A DNA stretch of 64,000 nucleotides from Sphingosinithalassobacter sp. CS137 (GCF_014334115.1 NZ_CP060494.1:2262501-2326500), one strand, 5' to 3'. Shown: positions 43,234 to 55,862, counted from the stretch's first letter. Numbers and translations are program-made. The notes: generated from the sequence alone by a model not told the origin.

Positions 43234-44371
43234 ATGACACGCAAATCCTATGTAATCATCGCCGGAGCGGTCCTGCTGGCGCTCGTAGCCTGGCTATTCC
43301 TTCGGCCGGAAGCGAGCCAAGCACCCCAACCTGAGGAGCAGGAAGAATCGGCCGAAGCTCCCGAAGGGGTTGTGCTTCTCTCCAACGACCAAATTCGCGA
43401 CGCCGGTATTGCAGTGGAAAGGGCGATGCGTGGCGCGGCCCTTGAGCTTGTGTTTCCTGCGACCGTTGCGGCAGCGCCCACCAGCGTCGCGCGTATCGAT
43501 GCACGCGCAGCGGGCGTGGTGCGCACCGTCGAAAAGACGCTGGGCGATTATGTCCGGCGCGGGGAAGCAGTCGCTCGCATTGAAAGCGGCGAGGCAGCGG
43601 CGCTGGCAGCGCAGCTCTCGGCCGCCCGAGCGCGGGTAACGGAGCTGTCCGCCGCCTATGAGCGCGAGCGCCAACTTTTCGACGCCAATGTGACGGCGCG
43701 CCAGGAACTGGAGGCGGCGCGAGCCAATCTTTCGGTCGCGCAATCGGAACTCGAACGCGCCCAAGCCGCGGCTGCCGCCGCGGGCGTTAGCGCGGACGGC
43801 CGATCAATAGCCGTTACCAGCCCTCTCGCGGGCCGCGTCACGGCAGCGCCGATCGTGCTGGGCTCCTATGTCAATGCAGGCGATGAACTATACAGCGTCG
43901 TGAACCCGAGCGGGTTGCAAATCGAAGTGGCCGTGCCGGCAGCTGACGCCGGCAGCATTGCCCCCGGCGACGAGGCTATCATCACCTTGCCCGGCGGCGG
44001 CGAAGCGAACGCCGAAGTTCGTTCCATCACGCCCTCGCTCGATCCGGAGAGCCGCAGCGCCGTGGCGATCCTGTCGCTACCGCGACCTCTGCCCAACCTA
44101 CAGCCCGGCGCCTTTGTCCAAGTTCGCATCCGCCCCTCCGGGGAAGTGGATGTGAACCAAATCGCCGTTCCCGAAGCTGCCGTCCAGGTGCTCGACGATA
44201 ATGACGTAGTGTTTGTGCGAACCCAGCGCGGATTTCAGGCGCAGCCGGTCGAGATCGGTACGCGATCGGGAGGCCGGGTCACCATTCTGTCCGGCCTTGA
44301 AGCTGGGCAGACGATTGCCACGACCAATGCCTTTCTCCTGAAGGCCGAAATTGAAAAGGAAGAGGCCGAAC

Positions 44372-44382
<11 letters not shown>
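43234..44382 (+). CDS. czcB: RND periplasmic adaptor (CzcB-like)
   Basis: The 382-residue protein has a membrane anchor (VIIAGAVLLALVAWLFL), an acidic spacer, a lipoyl-like half domain and a coiled hairpin (SAARARVTELSAAYERERQLFDANVTARQELEAARANLSVAQSELERAQ). The second lipoyl half (VTSPLAGRVTAAPIVLGSYVNAGDELYSVVNPSGLQIEVAVP) and barrel domains follow. It joins CzcA to CzcC. It overlaps the czcA start by 11 bases. Confidence 0.92.
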
Positions 44383-47689
<3,307 letters not shown>

Positions 47690-47711
47690 AGGGATCACGA
47701 AGGAGAGTTCG

Positions 47712-48089
47712 ATGTTGCGCGCCACGGAAGTAGACCCCGTCCTCCGCACAGTGACGCGCGGAAAGCTCGAGGCAACCGACTATGACAATTTCAAACCGTT
47801 ATTCGAGCACATCGCTACGCAAAAGACGGGACGGGTTCCGATGCTCATCGAACTCGCACCGGACTTTTCCGGTAGGGATTTCGGCGATTTGTGGCGCGAC
47901 ATAAAGTTTGACGCGAGACGCACGGAGCAATTTGGCCGCATCGCGATCTTAGGCGAGAAGAAGTGGGAGGAGTGGGGCACAAAGCTGTCTGACCCGCTCT
48001 TTCCGTCTGCCGACATGCGCTTCTTTGTCCTTGATCAGCTCAGCGAAGCCGAGTCCTGGGTGCGCGGTGAGCGAAATGCCAAATCATGA
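47712..48089 (+). CDS. SpoIIAA/STAS-like protein
   Basis: The 125-residue protein has the SpoIIAA-like (STAS-type) fold order: RGKLEATDYDNFKPLFEHIATQKTGRVPMLIELAPDFSG, FDARRTEQFGRIAILGEKKWEEWG, and MRFFVLDQLSEAESWVRG. Such proteins are cytoplasmic and their role in metal clusters is unclear. The stop overlaps the next CDF gene by four bases, so it is part of the czc operon. Confidence 0.85.
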   Translation: MLRATEVDPVLRTVTRGKLEATDYDNFKPLFEHIATQKTGRVPMLIELAPDFSGRDFGDLWRDIKFDARRTEQFGRIAILGEKKWEEWGTKLSDPLFPSADMRFFVLDQLSEAESWVRGERNAKS

Positions 48090-48697
48090 GCGAGGCCAAC
48101 CTTGATCTCGGCTCGGCCGACAAACGCCGGACATTGTGGATCGTCCTCTGGCTCAATGTAGCGATCGCCGCCGGCTTCTTCGCCGCCGGCTATTTCGCTG
48201 ACTCCAGTGCGCTCCTAGCCAATGGCCTAGACAACTCGTCGGACGCGATCGTCTATGCCCTTGGTCTGCTGGCGCTCACACGGTCGCGCAAGTGGAAGCG
48301 CGGGGCTGCCCGCTTTTCAGGGATTATGCTGCTGGTCTTCGCCGTTGGAGTGATCCTTGATGCGGTGCGGCGGTTTGTTGAGGGATCCGATCCGGTCGGC
48401 GGCCTCATGATGGCGATGGCGGTGATCGCCGGTGCGGTGAATCTCTGGTGTCTCTACTTGCTCAAGCGCCTGCAGAATAAGGACGTTAACCTGCGCGCGG
48501 CGACGACGTTCAGCTTAAACGATTTTATGTCCAACGGCGGGATCATTCTCGCTGGTCTGGTGGTGATGCTGACCGGCGCCAACTGGCCCGATCTGGTTGT
48601 CGGCATCGCGGTCGCGGGCATCGCCATTTATGGCGGCATCGATATCCTACGCGACGCCCATGAAGATGTGCACGAGGAGCGGGGAGACAGGCATTGA
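48086..48697 (+). CDS. Cation diffusion facilitator (third copy)
   Basis: The 203-residue protein has six hydrophobic segments and the altered signature DSSALLANGLDNSSDAIVYALGLLALTRSRKWKRGAARFSG. The first metal site reads ANGLDNSSD in place of the usual ADALxxxxD, so its metal may differ from that of the first two copies. It overlaps both neighbours by four bases and belongs to the czc transcript. Its tail is DAHEDVHEERGDRH, with His that may bind metal. Confidence 0.87.
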   Translation: MSEANLDLGSADKRRTLWIVLWLNVAIAAGFFAAGYFADSSALLANGLDNSSDAIVYALGLLALTRSRKWKRGAARFSGIMLLVFAVGVILDAVRRFVEGSDPVGGLMMAMAVIAGAVNLWCLYLLKRLQNKDVNLRAATTFSLNDFMSNGGIILAGLVVMLTGANWPDLVVGIAVAGIAIYGGIDILRDAHEDVHEERGDRH

Positions 48698-49638
48698 GCG
48701 CAGGCCACAATCACGGAACCGGGGAGATGAGCGACCGCCGTCTGGTCGCGGCGGTCTTCCTAAACGTAGCGCTTACCTTCGCGCAGATCATCGGCGGAGT
48801 CGTCTCCGGCTCGCTCGCTCTCATTGCGGATGCGCTTCATAATTTCAGCGACGCCGCCTCACTCGGGATTGCGCTGTTCGCCCGTAAGGTCGGGCGACGG
48901 TCCGCCGACAAGTTAATGACCTTCGGCTATGCACGCGCGGAGCTGGTCGCGGCGCTGATTAATCTCACCACCTTGCTTCTCATCGGCTTCTATCTTCTGA
49001 TTGAAGCGATCAACCGGTTCGCCGACCCGCAGCCTATCGAAGGATGGACGGTGATCGGGGTGGCGGGAGTTGCTCTTATCATCGACATTGTCACGGCTGT
49101 CATGGTTTACGCCGGAACCAAGGACAGCCTCAATATGAAGGCCGCGTTTTTACACAACGTCTCCGACGCGCTTGCGTCGGTCGGTGTGATCATCGCCGGC
49201 GTTCTCATCCTGCTCTACGATTTGTACATTGCTGACCTGATGATTACGATCATCATTGCGGCCTACGTGATCTATCAAGGCATTTTTCTGATGCCGAAGA
49301 CAGTGCGGCTCCTGATGGGTGCTGTGCCTGACGAAGTTGAATTCGATCGTATCGTTTGGAAATTGCGATCTTCCAGCGGCGTTAAAGCAGTCCATCACGT
49401 CCATGTGTGGAGTCTCAGCGAACACCAGAGTGCATTGGAAGCGCATCTTGTGCCGAGCGAGCAGTCACTCGAAAAATTCGAACAGATCAAGGCCTCGGTG
49501 CGCGAGATGCTGAAACGAGAGTTCGCGATCGAGCATGCGACATTGGAGGCGTGTTTGGAATACGCGTGCGACAATGATCTTCTTCCTCCTCACGGCGTCG
49601 AGCCGTCAGAGAGTCATCGACATGACGACGAACACTGA
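48694..49638 (+). CDS. czcD: CzcD-type cation diffusion facilitator (fourth copy)
   Basis: The 314-residue protein is the full-length CzcD type: SGSLALIADALHNFSDAASLGIALFARKVGRR for the first metal site (HNFSD), then AAFLHNVSDALASVGVIIAG for the second. A C-terminal cytoplasmic domain contains VHHVHVWSLSEHQSALEAHLVP. It exports zinc, cadmium or cobalt. A TTG start at 48694 overlaps the preceding stop and includes the His tag-like SAGHNHGTGE; ATG 48727 would remove it. Confidence 0.92.
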   Translation: MSAGHNHGTGEMSDRRLVAAVFLNVALTFAQIIGGVVSGSLALIADALHNFSDAASLGIALFARKVGRRSADKLMTFGYARAELVAALINLTTLLLIGFYLLIEAINRFADPQPIEGWTVIGVAGVALIIDIVTAVMVYAGTKDSLNMKAAFLHNVSDALASVGVIIAGVLILLYDLYIADLMITIIIAAYVIYQGIFLMPKTVRLLMGAVPDEVEFDRIVWKLRSSSGVKAVHHVHVWSLSEHQSALEAHLVPSEQSLEKFEQIKASVREMLKREFAIEHATLEACLEYACDNDLLPPHGVEPSESHRHDDEH

Positions 49639-50148
49639 AAACGATCAGATTTCACCTGCAACGTGAGGCCTGTATGGCTGCCTTCGGCATTCCGCCCGTT
49701 AGCAGAACTAAAGGAGCCATGCGGTCCCAAACTCTGCAAACGGTTGTCGAAGCGGGCGAACCCGATGGGCCGGATCGGTCGAGCTTATGCATTCGGCAGC
49801 ATAGACCGGGCGGGCCGAAATCCGTGCCGAGTTGGAAGGTCGAGCACGTGAGCGCATCGCTTCGCGCTGTTTCATCACCTTTAATGGGATTGGGACCGCT
49901 CTGCCTTGGCCGCCACCGTATATCATCGGGCGCGTTCGGCAGCGCTGATTGGCTGGTCTCGTCGGCCGCATGGCCGCATCGACCAGCGCGCGTCCTCAAG
50001 CGCGTTTCTCAACTTCTGGGGCCGTCGGACACCATGATCATATGCGTGAGCACCGCGCAGGCTCAACCAACGGTCAGCGGACCCGACAAATCATCGGTTT
50101 TCGCCGATGGGTGTTGACCCCGCCCTATTGATCGGTAAAAGACGATGA
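49639..50148. other. Intergenic stretch between metal and arsenic operons
   Basis: The 510 bases contain frames up to about 147 codons, but none has a recognisable product, a ribosome-binding site or a signal peptide. The first 60 bases after czcD lack a hairpin with a T-run. The last 60 bases hold the probable arsR promoter and a short dyad. The stretch may be a remnant of a lost gene or a junction between two blocks. Confidence 0.45.
50092..50109. promoter_or_regulatory. Dyad upstream of arsR (possible operator)
   Basis: CATCGG (50092-50097) and CCGATG (50104-50109) form a perfect six-base dyad with a six-base gap, 40 bases before the arsR ATG. TTGACC at 50114-50119 is a candidate -35 element. 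ArsR-type operators are short imperfect dyads at the promoter, so this is a reasonable but unproved autoregulatory site. Confidence 0.4.
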
Positions 50149-50478
50149 ATGGAATCGGATGAAGCCTTGGCCGCGTTGGCGGCACTGTCGCACCCTACGC
50201 GGCTCGACACCTTCCGGCATCTCGTCAAAGCGGAACCGGAGGGCCTCTCTACGGGACAGCTCGTCGCTGCTTCCGCGTTGAGCCAGAGCACGCTGTCGAC
50301 TCATCTGGCTGTTCTCGTCGCGGCCGAACTGGTCGTCGCGGAAAAGCGCGGGCGGCAGATGATCCAACGGGCCAATATCGACCGGCTGCGGGCGCTGATG
50401 CTCTTCCTCGCCAAGGATTGCTGCCAGGGACGCGCCGAGCTGTGCGAGCCGCTCGCGGCCGAACTTGCCTGCTGCTGA
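50149..50478 (+). CDS. arsR: ArsR-family regulator of the ars operon
   Basis: The 109-residue protein has an ArsR winged helix (LAALSHPTRLDTFRHLVKAEPEGLSTGQLVAASALSQSTLSTHLAVLVAAELVVAEKRGRQ). It lacks the classic ELCVCDL arsenic site in the recognition helix. Its C-terminus has a Cys cluster (DCCQGRAELCEPLAAELACC) that may bind arsenite, as in other alternative ArsR types. It probably represses the operon it begins. Confidence 0.88.
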   Translation: MESDEALAALAALSHPTRLDTFRHLVKAEPEGLSTGQLVAASALSQSTLSTHLAVLVAAELVVAEKRGRQMIQRANIDRLRALMLFLAKDCCQGRAELCEPLAAELACC

Positions 50479-50490
50479 AGGAGACGCGGC

Positions 50491-50922
50491 GTGAATTCGA
50501 TAGACGTGATCATCTACCACAATCCCGACTGCGGCACCTCGCGCAACACACTGGCGATGATCCGCAACGCCGGCATCGAACCACATGTCGTCGAGTATCT
50601 CAAAACGCCGCCGTCGCGCCCCATGCTCGTTCAACTGCTCGAGCGCGGCGGCCTGACGCCCCGCGTCCTGCTTCGCGAGAAGGGAACGCCCTACGCCGAT
50701 CTGGGGCTTGGCGACGAGAGCCTTTCCGATGAAGCGCTGATCGACGCGATGATGGATCATCCGGTGTTGATCAACCGGCCGCTGGTGGTGACGCCGCTCG
50801 GCGTGCGACTGTGCCGCCCGTCCGAAGCCGTGCTCGACATTCTCCCTGCAGCGCAACGTGGCGCATTCGCGAAGGAGGACGGTGAGCAGGTCGTCGATGC
50901 CGCCGGGTACCGGGTTTCGTAG
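50491..50922 (+). CDS. arsC: Arsenate reductase (glutaredoxin type)
   Basis: The 143-residue protein has the ArsC signature IYHNPDCGTSRNTLAMIRNAG with the catalytic Cys14, and the Arg-rich region PLVVTPLGVRLCRPSE. It reduces arsenate to arsenite with glutathione and glutaredoxin. The GTG start is used, 12 bases after arsR, with GAAGGAGACG just upstream. Acr3 follows after one base. Confidence 0.95.
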   Translation: MNSIDVIIYHNPDCGTSRNTLAMIRNAGIEPHVVEYLKTPPSRPMLVQLLERGGLTPRVLLREKGTPYADLGLGDESLSDEALIDAMMDHPVLINRPLVVTPLGVRLCRPSEAVLDILPAAQRGAFAKEDGEQVVDAAGYRVS

Positions 50923-50923
50923 G

Positions 50924-51994
50924 ATGGCGAGCAGCGCCCCCGCGCTCGAGGCATCGCGCCCCGGCATCGGCTTCTTCGAACGCTGGCTCACGCTCTGGGT
51001 GGCCCTTTGCATCGTAGCTGGGATCGCGCTCGGCGCCTGGCTTCCGGGCATGTTCGCCACGATCGCCGCGGCGGAGGTCGCGCGCGTCAATCTGGTGGTA
51101 GCGGTCCTGATCTGGCTGATGATCATCCCGATGCTGCTGAAGATCGACTTCGGCGCTCTCGGGAGCGTCCGCCAGCACTGGAAGGGCGTGGGCGTGACGC
51201 TGTTCATCAATTGGGCGGTGAAGCCCTTTTCGATGGCGCTGCTCGGCACGGTCTTCCTCGGCTGGCTCTTCGCGCCGCTGCTGCCCGAGGCGCCGTCTGG
51301 CTATATCGCGGGCCTGATCCTGCTGGCCGCGGCGCCCTGCACGGCGATGGTGTTCGTGTGGTCGAACCTGTGCGACGGCGAGCCGAACTACACGCTGTCG
51401 CAAGTCGCGCTGAACGACGTGGTGATGATCTTCGCCTTCGCGCCGCTCGTTGGTCTCCTGCTCGGCGTCGCCTCGATCACGGTTCCGTGGGAAACGCTGC
51501 TGATCTCGGTCGTGCTTTACATCGTGGTTCCGGTGATCGTCGCGCAACTGATCCGGCGCGCGGTGCTTGCGCAGGGCGGCCAGCCGGCGCTCGACCGTGT
51601 GCTGACCCGGCTCGGACCGATCTCGCTCGCATCGTTGCTGACGACGCTGGTGCTGCTGTTCGGATTTCAGGGCGAGCAGATTCTGGCGCGGCCGCTCGTC
51701 ATCGCGCTCATCGCCGTGCCGATCCTGATCCAGGTCTATTTCAACGCGGGCCTCGCCTATTGGCTGAGCCGCCGCTTCGGCGTCGCCTGGTGCGTCGCCG
51801 CGCCTGCGGCGCTGATCGGCGCCTCCAACTTCTTCGAACTCGCCGTCGCCGCCGCCATTTCGCTGTTCGGCCTCGACAGTGCGGCTGCGCTGGCGACGGT
51901 CGTCGGCGTGCTGGTGGAGGTGCCGGTCATGCTCTCTGTGGTCGCGATCGTGAAGCGCTCGCGCGGCTGGTACGAGCGGGGAGCCGGCGCATGA
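50924..51994 (+). CDS. acr3: ACR3-family arsenite efflux pump
   Basis: The 356-residue protein has ten hydrophobic segments and ACR3 signatures. These are [42 protein letters not shown], then [31 protein letters not shown], with the conserved Cys of the arsenite path in [11 protein letters not shown]. It expels arsenite using the proton gradient. ATG 50924 follows the arsC stop by one base. Confidence 0.95.
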   Translation: MASSAPALEASRPGIGFFERWLTLWVALCIVAGIALGAWLPGMFATIAAAEVARVNLVVAVLIWLMIIPMLLKIDFGALGSVRQHWKGVGVTLFINWAVKPFSMALLGTVFLGWLFAPLLPEAPSGYIAGLILLAAAPCTAMVFVWSNLCDGEPNYTLSQVALNDVVMIFAFAPLVGLLLGVASITVPWETLLISVVLYIVVPVIVAQLIRRAVLAQGGQPALDRVLTRLGPISLASLLTTLVLLFGFQGEQILARPLVIALIAVPILIQVYFNAGLAYWLSRRFGVAWCVAAPAALIGASNFFELAVAAAISLFGLDSAAALATVVGVLVEVPVMLSVVAIVKRSRGWYERGAGA

Positions 51995-52737
51995 GCCGCC
52001 TGCGCCCGCTCGCCGAGCCGAACTTTCTTCCGGCGCTGGATCCGTCCTTCGCTCACCGCCGTCCCGCGTCGGGCATCGGTGACGATCAGCCGCCGCCGCG
52101 CATCCTCCTGCTGTACGGCTCGTTGCGCGAGCGGTCCTACTCACGCCTCGCGGTCGAGGAAGCGGCCCGCCTTCTTCGCTTCTTCGGCGCCGAAACGCGC
52201 ATCTTCGATCCGTCGGATCTCCCGCTCCCGGACCAGATCGAGGGTGACGACCATCCGGCCGTTACCGAACTTCGCGAACATTCAATGTGGTCGGAAGGTC
52301 AGGTCTGGTGCAGCCCCGAGCGTCACGGCCAGATCAGCGGCATCATGAAGACGCAGATCGATCACCTGCCGCTCAACATGGGCGGCATGCGCCCGACACA
52401 GGGGCGAACGCTGGCCGTGATGCAGGTTTCAGGCGGCTCGCAATCGTTCAACGCGGTGAACACGCTGCGCCTGCTTGGGCGCTGGATGCGGATGTTCACC
52501 ATCCCCAACCAATCCTCGGTTGCCAAGGCTTTCCAGGAGTTCGACGAGACGGGACGCATGAAGCCGTCGAGCTATTACGACCGGATCGCCGACGTGATGG
52601 AGGAGCTGGTGCGGTTCACCGTGCTGATGCGGCCTCACGCGGACCAGCTCGTGGACCGCTATTCGGAGCGCAAGCAAGCGGGACGTGCCGTGGATGCAGG
52701 GGCCGACCTGTCCAGCATCGCGATCAGCGGCCGGTGA
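51991..52737 (+). CDS. arsH: ArsH NADPH-dependent FMN oxidoreductase
   Basis: The 248-residue protein has the ArsH signatures [36 protein letters not shown] (flavin loop GSLRERSYS) and [22 protein letters not shown], with [16 protein letters not shown]. ArsH oxidises trivalent organoarsenicals and reduces some metals. The ATG overlaps the acr3 stop by four bases. The length matches the family. The operon order arsR-arsC-acr3-arsH is complete. Confidence 0.95.
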   Translation: MSRLRPLAEPNFLPALDPSFAHRRPASGIGDDQPPPRILLLYGSLRERSYSRLAVEEAARLLRFFGAETRIFDPSDLPLPDQIEGDDHPAVTELREHSMWSEGQVWCSPERHGQISGIMKTQIDHLPLNMGGMRPTQGRTLAVMQVSGGSQSFNAVNTLRLLGRWMRMFTIPNQSSVAKAFQEFDETGRMKPSSYYDRIADVMEELVRFTVLMRPHADQLVDRYSERKQAGRAVDAGADLSSIAISGR

Positions 52738-52758
52738 CTTCGCTTCGATATTCGCACT

Positions 52759-53355
52759 TCATTTCGGCGCGGCCAAACTACGAAAGGTGATCGACCAGCG
52801 CGTCGCTGGCAGGGCGGCGATGCTGTGTTCCCATGAATGCCGTGCTTCACCGCTCAGATGATAGATTGAGCGCGGCGCGAGGGTAGCCGATGTGCGTTGG
52901 AATCCCGCCGTGATACGGCGGCGGAAGCGCACCGCGGCCGGTGTGCCAAGCGAAATGCCGACCACATGCTCGAACACCGGGCGGTCGCGATGCCAGCCGA
53001 TCCCGACCCCGGCATCGTAGCGGATAAGCAGGGCCTGGACGAGTTCGGCGGCGTTCAGGTCGGCGAACCGCGCCGCCCGCGCCTTCAGCGGCTCCAGCCA
53101 TTCAGGAATCGGCTCGGCCGGGGCGAACCGGCCGGTCTCGAAATCGTAGCGCCAGCCATATGAGTTGGTCAGCCGCTTGCCGGTCCATTGCTGAAAGCGA
53201 AACGGGCTGAGCTGCGCTCCGTCTATCCGAGCGACAAGCTCGCGCTCCTCGGCTTCGGAGATCAGCGCATTACGATATGCCAGCCCCGGCAGGACGGGCG
53301 TGCCGAACAGATCGGCCTGGGTTTCGCCGCCAGCAACGCGGACGTGCATGTTCAT
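52759..53355 (-). CDS. alkB: AlkB-type alkylated-DNA repair dioxygenase
   Basis: The 198-residue 2-oxoglutarate/Fe(II) oxygenase has the metal triad His122, Asp124 (GWHRDRP) and His177 (SWEHSI). Its 2-oxoglutarate residues are Arg186 and Arg192 (RWSITFR). It removes methyl groups from adenine and cytosine in DNA by oxidation. RYDAGVGIGWHRDRPVFEHVVGISLG is typical. It is convergent with arsH and precedes two SOS-related genes. Confidence 0.92.
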   Translation of the reverse strand: MNMHVRVAGGETQADLFGTPVLPGLAYRNALISEAEERELVARIDGAQLSPFRFQQWTGKRLTNSYGWRYDFETGRFAPAEPIPEWLEPLKARAARFADLNAAELVQALLIRYDAGVGIGWHRDRPVFEHVVGISLGTPAAVRFRRRITAGFQRTSATLAPRSIYHLSGEARHSWEHSIAALPATRWSITFRSLAAPK

Positions 53356-53369
53356 GTCCGAACGCGCCT

Positions 53370-53891
53370 TCAGAAGGCCAGCATCGGTTGACGCGCGTCG
53401 GCGCCGATCTCTTCAACGCAAAAGGTCCGGGCAGGCGGTGTCTCCAGTAGATCGGTCTCCGGGACCGCCGTGTCGAGCCAGTGCATCACCTGCCGCCGAT
53501 GGATGATCGCGCCGTGCCGCTCCTGATAGCGTGCGACCTCGGGATTCGCCGCGACGGTGACGATCCGGTAGCAGTGCGGCCATTCGCCCATCGCGGACTC
53601 CCATATGGCGGCCAGGTAGAAGAAGTTGCCGCCCTCGAGCGTCACGCGATAGCGCTTATCGCCCACGGTCATCAGGAACTCGGAAGCCGGAACCAGGCAG
53701 CGGTGGCTCGGAAAAGACCTTCCTTCCGAGCGGATAAAGCGAAACGATGCGCCGTCGCCGAATCGCGGATTGGAACCCCAGGCCGCCTCGACCATCTCAA
53801 TCTCTTGAGCGTCGTCCGGATTGCGCCGGATGATGGCGCGGCGGGCCCCAAGCGGCGTATCGGAATCGAAAGGCGTTGGCGTCGAGTCCAT
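53370..53891 (-). CDS. SRAP-family paralogue without catalytic residues
   Basis: The 173-residue protein is related to SRAP (YedK/HMCES) proteins: NPDDAQEIEMVEAAWGSNPRF, RSEGRSFPSHRCLVPASEFLM and ATYQERHG-like RYQERHGAIIHRRQVMHWLD align with the family. It lacks the N-terminal Cys2 that bonds to abasic DNA (it starts MDSTPTPFDSDTP), and the Asn and Glu of the active site are replaced (by Phe and Met by my alignment). It may be a non-catalytic partner or regulator. It is divergent from an intact SRAP gene and shares the SOS box between them. Confidence 0.7.
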   Translation of the reverse strand: MDSTPTPFDSDTPLGARRAIIRRNPDDAQEIEMVEAAWGSNPRFGDGASFRFIRSEGRSFPSHRCLVPASEFLMTVGDKRYRVTLEGGNFFYLAAIWESAMGEWPHCYRIVTVAANPEVARYQERHGAIIHRRQVMHWLDTAVPETDLLETPPARTFCVEEIGADARQPMLAF

Positions 53892-53896
53892 GACCG

Positions 53897-53911
53897 GAAC
53901 ATAATGGGAAC
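53897..53911. promoter_or_regulatory. SOS (LexA) box between the SRAP genes
   Basis: GAAC at 53897-53900, a seven-base spacer ATAATGG and GAAC at 53908-53911 form the direct-repeat GTTC-N7-GTTC (opposite strand) consensus of alphaproteobacterial LexA sites. It lies between the two divergent SRAP starts, so it could control both. Confidence 0.85.
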
Positions 53912-53940
53912 GAGAGTGAGTCGCAAGGAGGCGTTGAAGC

Positions 53941-54558
53941 GTGTGCAATGACTATCGTCTGGAAGTCGATATCGCCTCGATCGTCCAGGACTTCGACGAT
54001 CTCAAGATCAAGATAACGACGCCCGAGGGCCGGCCGAACGTGCCGGCTCGCGAGGATATCAAGATCAGCGACAGCGCACCGATCGTGCGGAGCGTCGAGG
54101 GTGAACGCGGCCTCGGCGAGCTGGTCAACCGGCGCTGGAGCTGGCCCGGTCCGGGTGGAAAGCCAGTGTACAACTTCCGGTCCGAAGGCCGCGAATTCAC
54201 CTCGGGCCGCTGCCTGATCCTCGCCGACGGCTTCTATGAGTTCACCAGGCCCGAAGAGCCCGGGCAGAAGCGCAAGACCAAATGGCTGTTCACGATGCGC
54301 GATCATCCCTGGTTCTGCATCGCAGGTATCTGGCGGGACAGCCCGGCAGGCGAAGCGTTCACCATGCTGACGATGGACGCGGGCGAGGACGTCGCGCCGT
54401 ACCATCACCGCCAGATCATCCCGCTCGCCCGCGACCGATGGGCCGACTGGCTCGATCCGGGCGTGCCGGCGCAAGAGGTGCTCAAATATCTGCCGAGGGG
54501 CAGCCTCCCTGCTACCCCCGTGTTTCCACCGTCGCCCGTTCAGGCGGCGATGCTTTGA
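53941..54558 (+). CDS. yedK: SRAP-family abasic-site protein (YedK-like)
   Basis: The 205-residue protein begins with GTG and Cys2 (MCNDYRLEVD), the residue that forms a thiazolidine link with abasic sites. Asn78 (YNFRSEGREF), Glu100 (DGFYEF) and His155/156 (PYHHRQIIP) complete the active set. It protects abasic sites in single-stranded DNA during SOS. It lies 30 bases after the SOS box. Confidence 0.92.
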   Translation: MCNDYRLEVDIASIVQDFDDLKIKITTPEGRPNVPAREDIKISDSAPIVRSVEGERGLGELVNRRWSWPGPGGKPVYNFRSEGREFTSGRCLILADGFYEFTRPEEPGQKRKTKWLFTMRDHPWFCIAGIWRDSPAGEAFTMLTMDAGEDVAPYHHRQIIPLARDRWADWLDPGVPAQEVLKYLPRGSLPATPVFPPSPVQAAML

Positions 54559-54560
54559 CG

Positions 54561-54983
54561 ATGGCCGATCCGCATTCGCTCGAACGCTTCGTCGAGGCGC
54601 AATCCTCGATCTATGCTACTGTGCTTGGCGAAATCCGCCGCGGCGCGAAGCGATCGCACTGGATGTGGTTCATCTTTCCGCAGCTTGCCGGACTGGGGCA
54701 GAGCCCAACGTCGCAATTCTACGCGATCCGCTCGTCCGAGGAGGCGCGGGGCTATCTCGATCATCGGCTGCTCGGGCAACGCTACCGCGAATGCGTCGAC
54801 GCGCTGCAAGATCTTCGCACGAGCGATGCTGTGGCTGTGTTCGGCTCGATCGACGCAATGAAGCTGCGATCTTCGCTCACTCTGTTCGATACGGTTCGGC
54901 CGAGTCCACTGCTGACAGCCGCACTTGAGCGATGGTTCGGCGGCGAGCGCGACCCCACAACGCTGCGGCTCCTCGAGCGGTAG
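54561..54983 (+). CDS. DUF1810 protein
   Basis: The 140-residue protein has the DUF1810 pattern: LERFVEAQSSIYATVLGEIRRGAKRSHWMWFIFPQLAGLGQSPTSQFYAIRSSEEARGYLDHRLLG and ALQDLRTSDAVAVFGSIDAMKLRSSLTLFD. Related proteins include E. coli YfbM-like and archaeal members, and a nucleotide or ADP-ribose link has been proposed. It follows the SRAP gene by two bases and is probably co-regulated by the SOS box. Confidence 0.88.
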   Translation: MADPHSLERFVEAQSSIYATVLGEIRRGAKRSHWMWFIFPQLAGLGQSPTSQFYAIRSSEEARGYLDHRLLGQRYRECVDALQDLRTSDAVAVFGSIDAMKLRSSLTLFDTVRPSPLLTAALERWFGGERDPTTLRLLER

Positions 54984-55053
54984 CCGGTGAGGCGACTGGC
55001 CGGGGGAAAAGCCGCGCGGATTCCTAACGCTTGACGAATCCTGAGACTCGTCG

Positions 55054-55068
55054 GAACATAATAGGAAC
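55054..55068. promoter_or_regulatory. SOS (LexA) box upstream of imuA
   Basis: GAAC at 55054-55057, spacer ATAATAG and GAAC at 55065-55068 match the box between the SRAP genes at 14 of 15 positions. It is 21 bases before the imuA ATG. It should place imuA-imuB-dnaE2 under LexA control. Confidence 0.9.
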
Positions 55069-55088
55069 ACACGAGTCGATGTTCTCTG

Positions 55089-55862
55089 ATGCCTGCCCTG
55101 TCTTCAATCGAGCGGCCCGACGCCGACCAGCTCGCCGCGCTGCGAGCCGAGCTTTCGCGCGTCCAGTCGGTCCGCGGGCCGGTGGGGGCGTTCGGCCTCG
55201 GCGCGCTCGACGACAGGCTGGCGGATCATGGCCTTGATGGCGCCGCGCTGCATGAGATCGCCGCAGGCTCCGCCACGCTGAGCGATGACGCCGCAGCGAC
55301 GTTGTTCGCGGCGGGCATCGCCGCGCGGTTCGCAAACCGGCCGGGATCCACAGTGCTCTGGGCGCTTTCCCGCTTTGATCTCTATGCGCCTGGTCTCGAA
55401 CAGGTCGGTCTCGGTCCGGATCGCATCCTCTATGCCCAGGGCCGAAAAGACAGCGAAGTGCTCACGCTAGCCGAGGACGGTCTCCGGGACGGCTCGCTTG
55501 CTTGCGTTGTTGCCGAGGTGAAGACGGCCGACCAGACCGTTACCCGCCGGCTCCAGCTCGCGGCATCGGATGGGCGCACGCCGATGCTGCTCTATCGGCG
55601 GCATCGGTCGCGCGACCGATGCCCGTTCTCTGATCCATCTTCCGCCAAAACACGCTGGCGGATCCGCTGCCTGTCCTCTGCGCCGTTGCCCTTTCTGGGG
55701 GTGGGTCGGGCGCGATGGTCGGTCGAACTGGTCCGTCAGCGCGGCGGCAATCCCTTCTCCCTCGAACTTGAAGCCTGCGATGATACGGGTTGCCTCAATC
55801 TTCCTGCCGCAATTGCCAATCGAGCGGTTGCGCCGGTTGGAGCGGCCAGTCGGGCCGCCTGA
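55089..55862 (+). CDS. imuA: ImuA, mutasome accessory protein
   Basis: The 257-residue protein has the ImuA/SulA-RecA-like plan: LRAELSRVQSV, ALDDRLADHGLDGAALHEIAAGS, and VLWALSRFDLYAPGLEQVGLGPDRILYAQGRKDSEVL. A C-terminal end follows ([48 protein letters not shown]). ImuA works with ImuB and DnaE2 in damage-induced mutagenesis. The next gene imuB starts 83 bases before its stop, a long overlap. Confidence 0.9.
   Translation: MPALSSIERPDADQLAALRAELSRVQSVRGPVGAFGLGALDDRLADHGLDGAALHEIAAGSATLSDDAAATLFAAGIAARFANRPGSTVLWALSRFDLYAPGLEQVGLGPDRILYAQGRKDSEVLTLAEDGLRDGSLACVVAEVKTADQTVTRRLQLAASDGRTPMLLYRRHRSRDRCPFSDPSSAKTRWRIRCLSSAPLPFLGVGRARWSVELVRQRGGNPFSLELEACDDTGCLNLPAAIANRAVAPVGAASRAA

Noticed and set aside
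49652..50117. Frames on both strands between czcD and arsR
   Set aside because: No recognisable domain, start signal or codon bias; probably non-coding.
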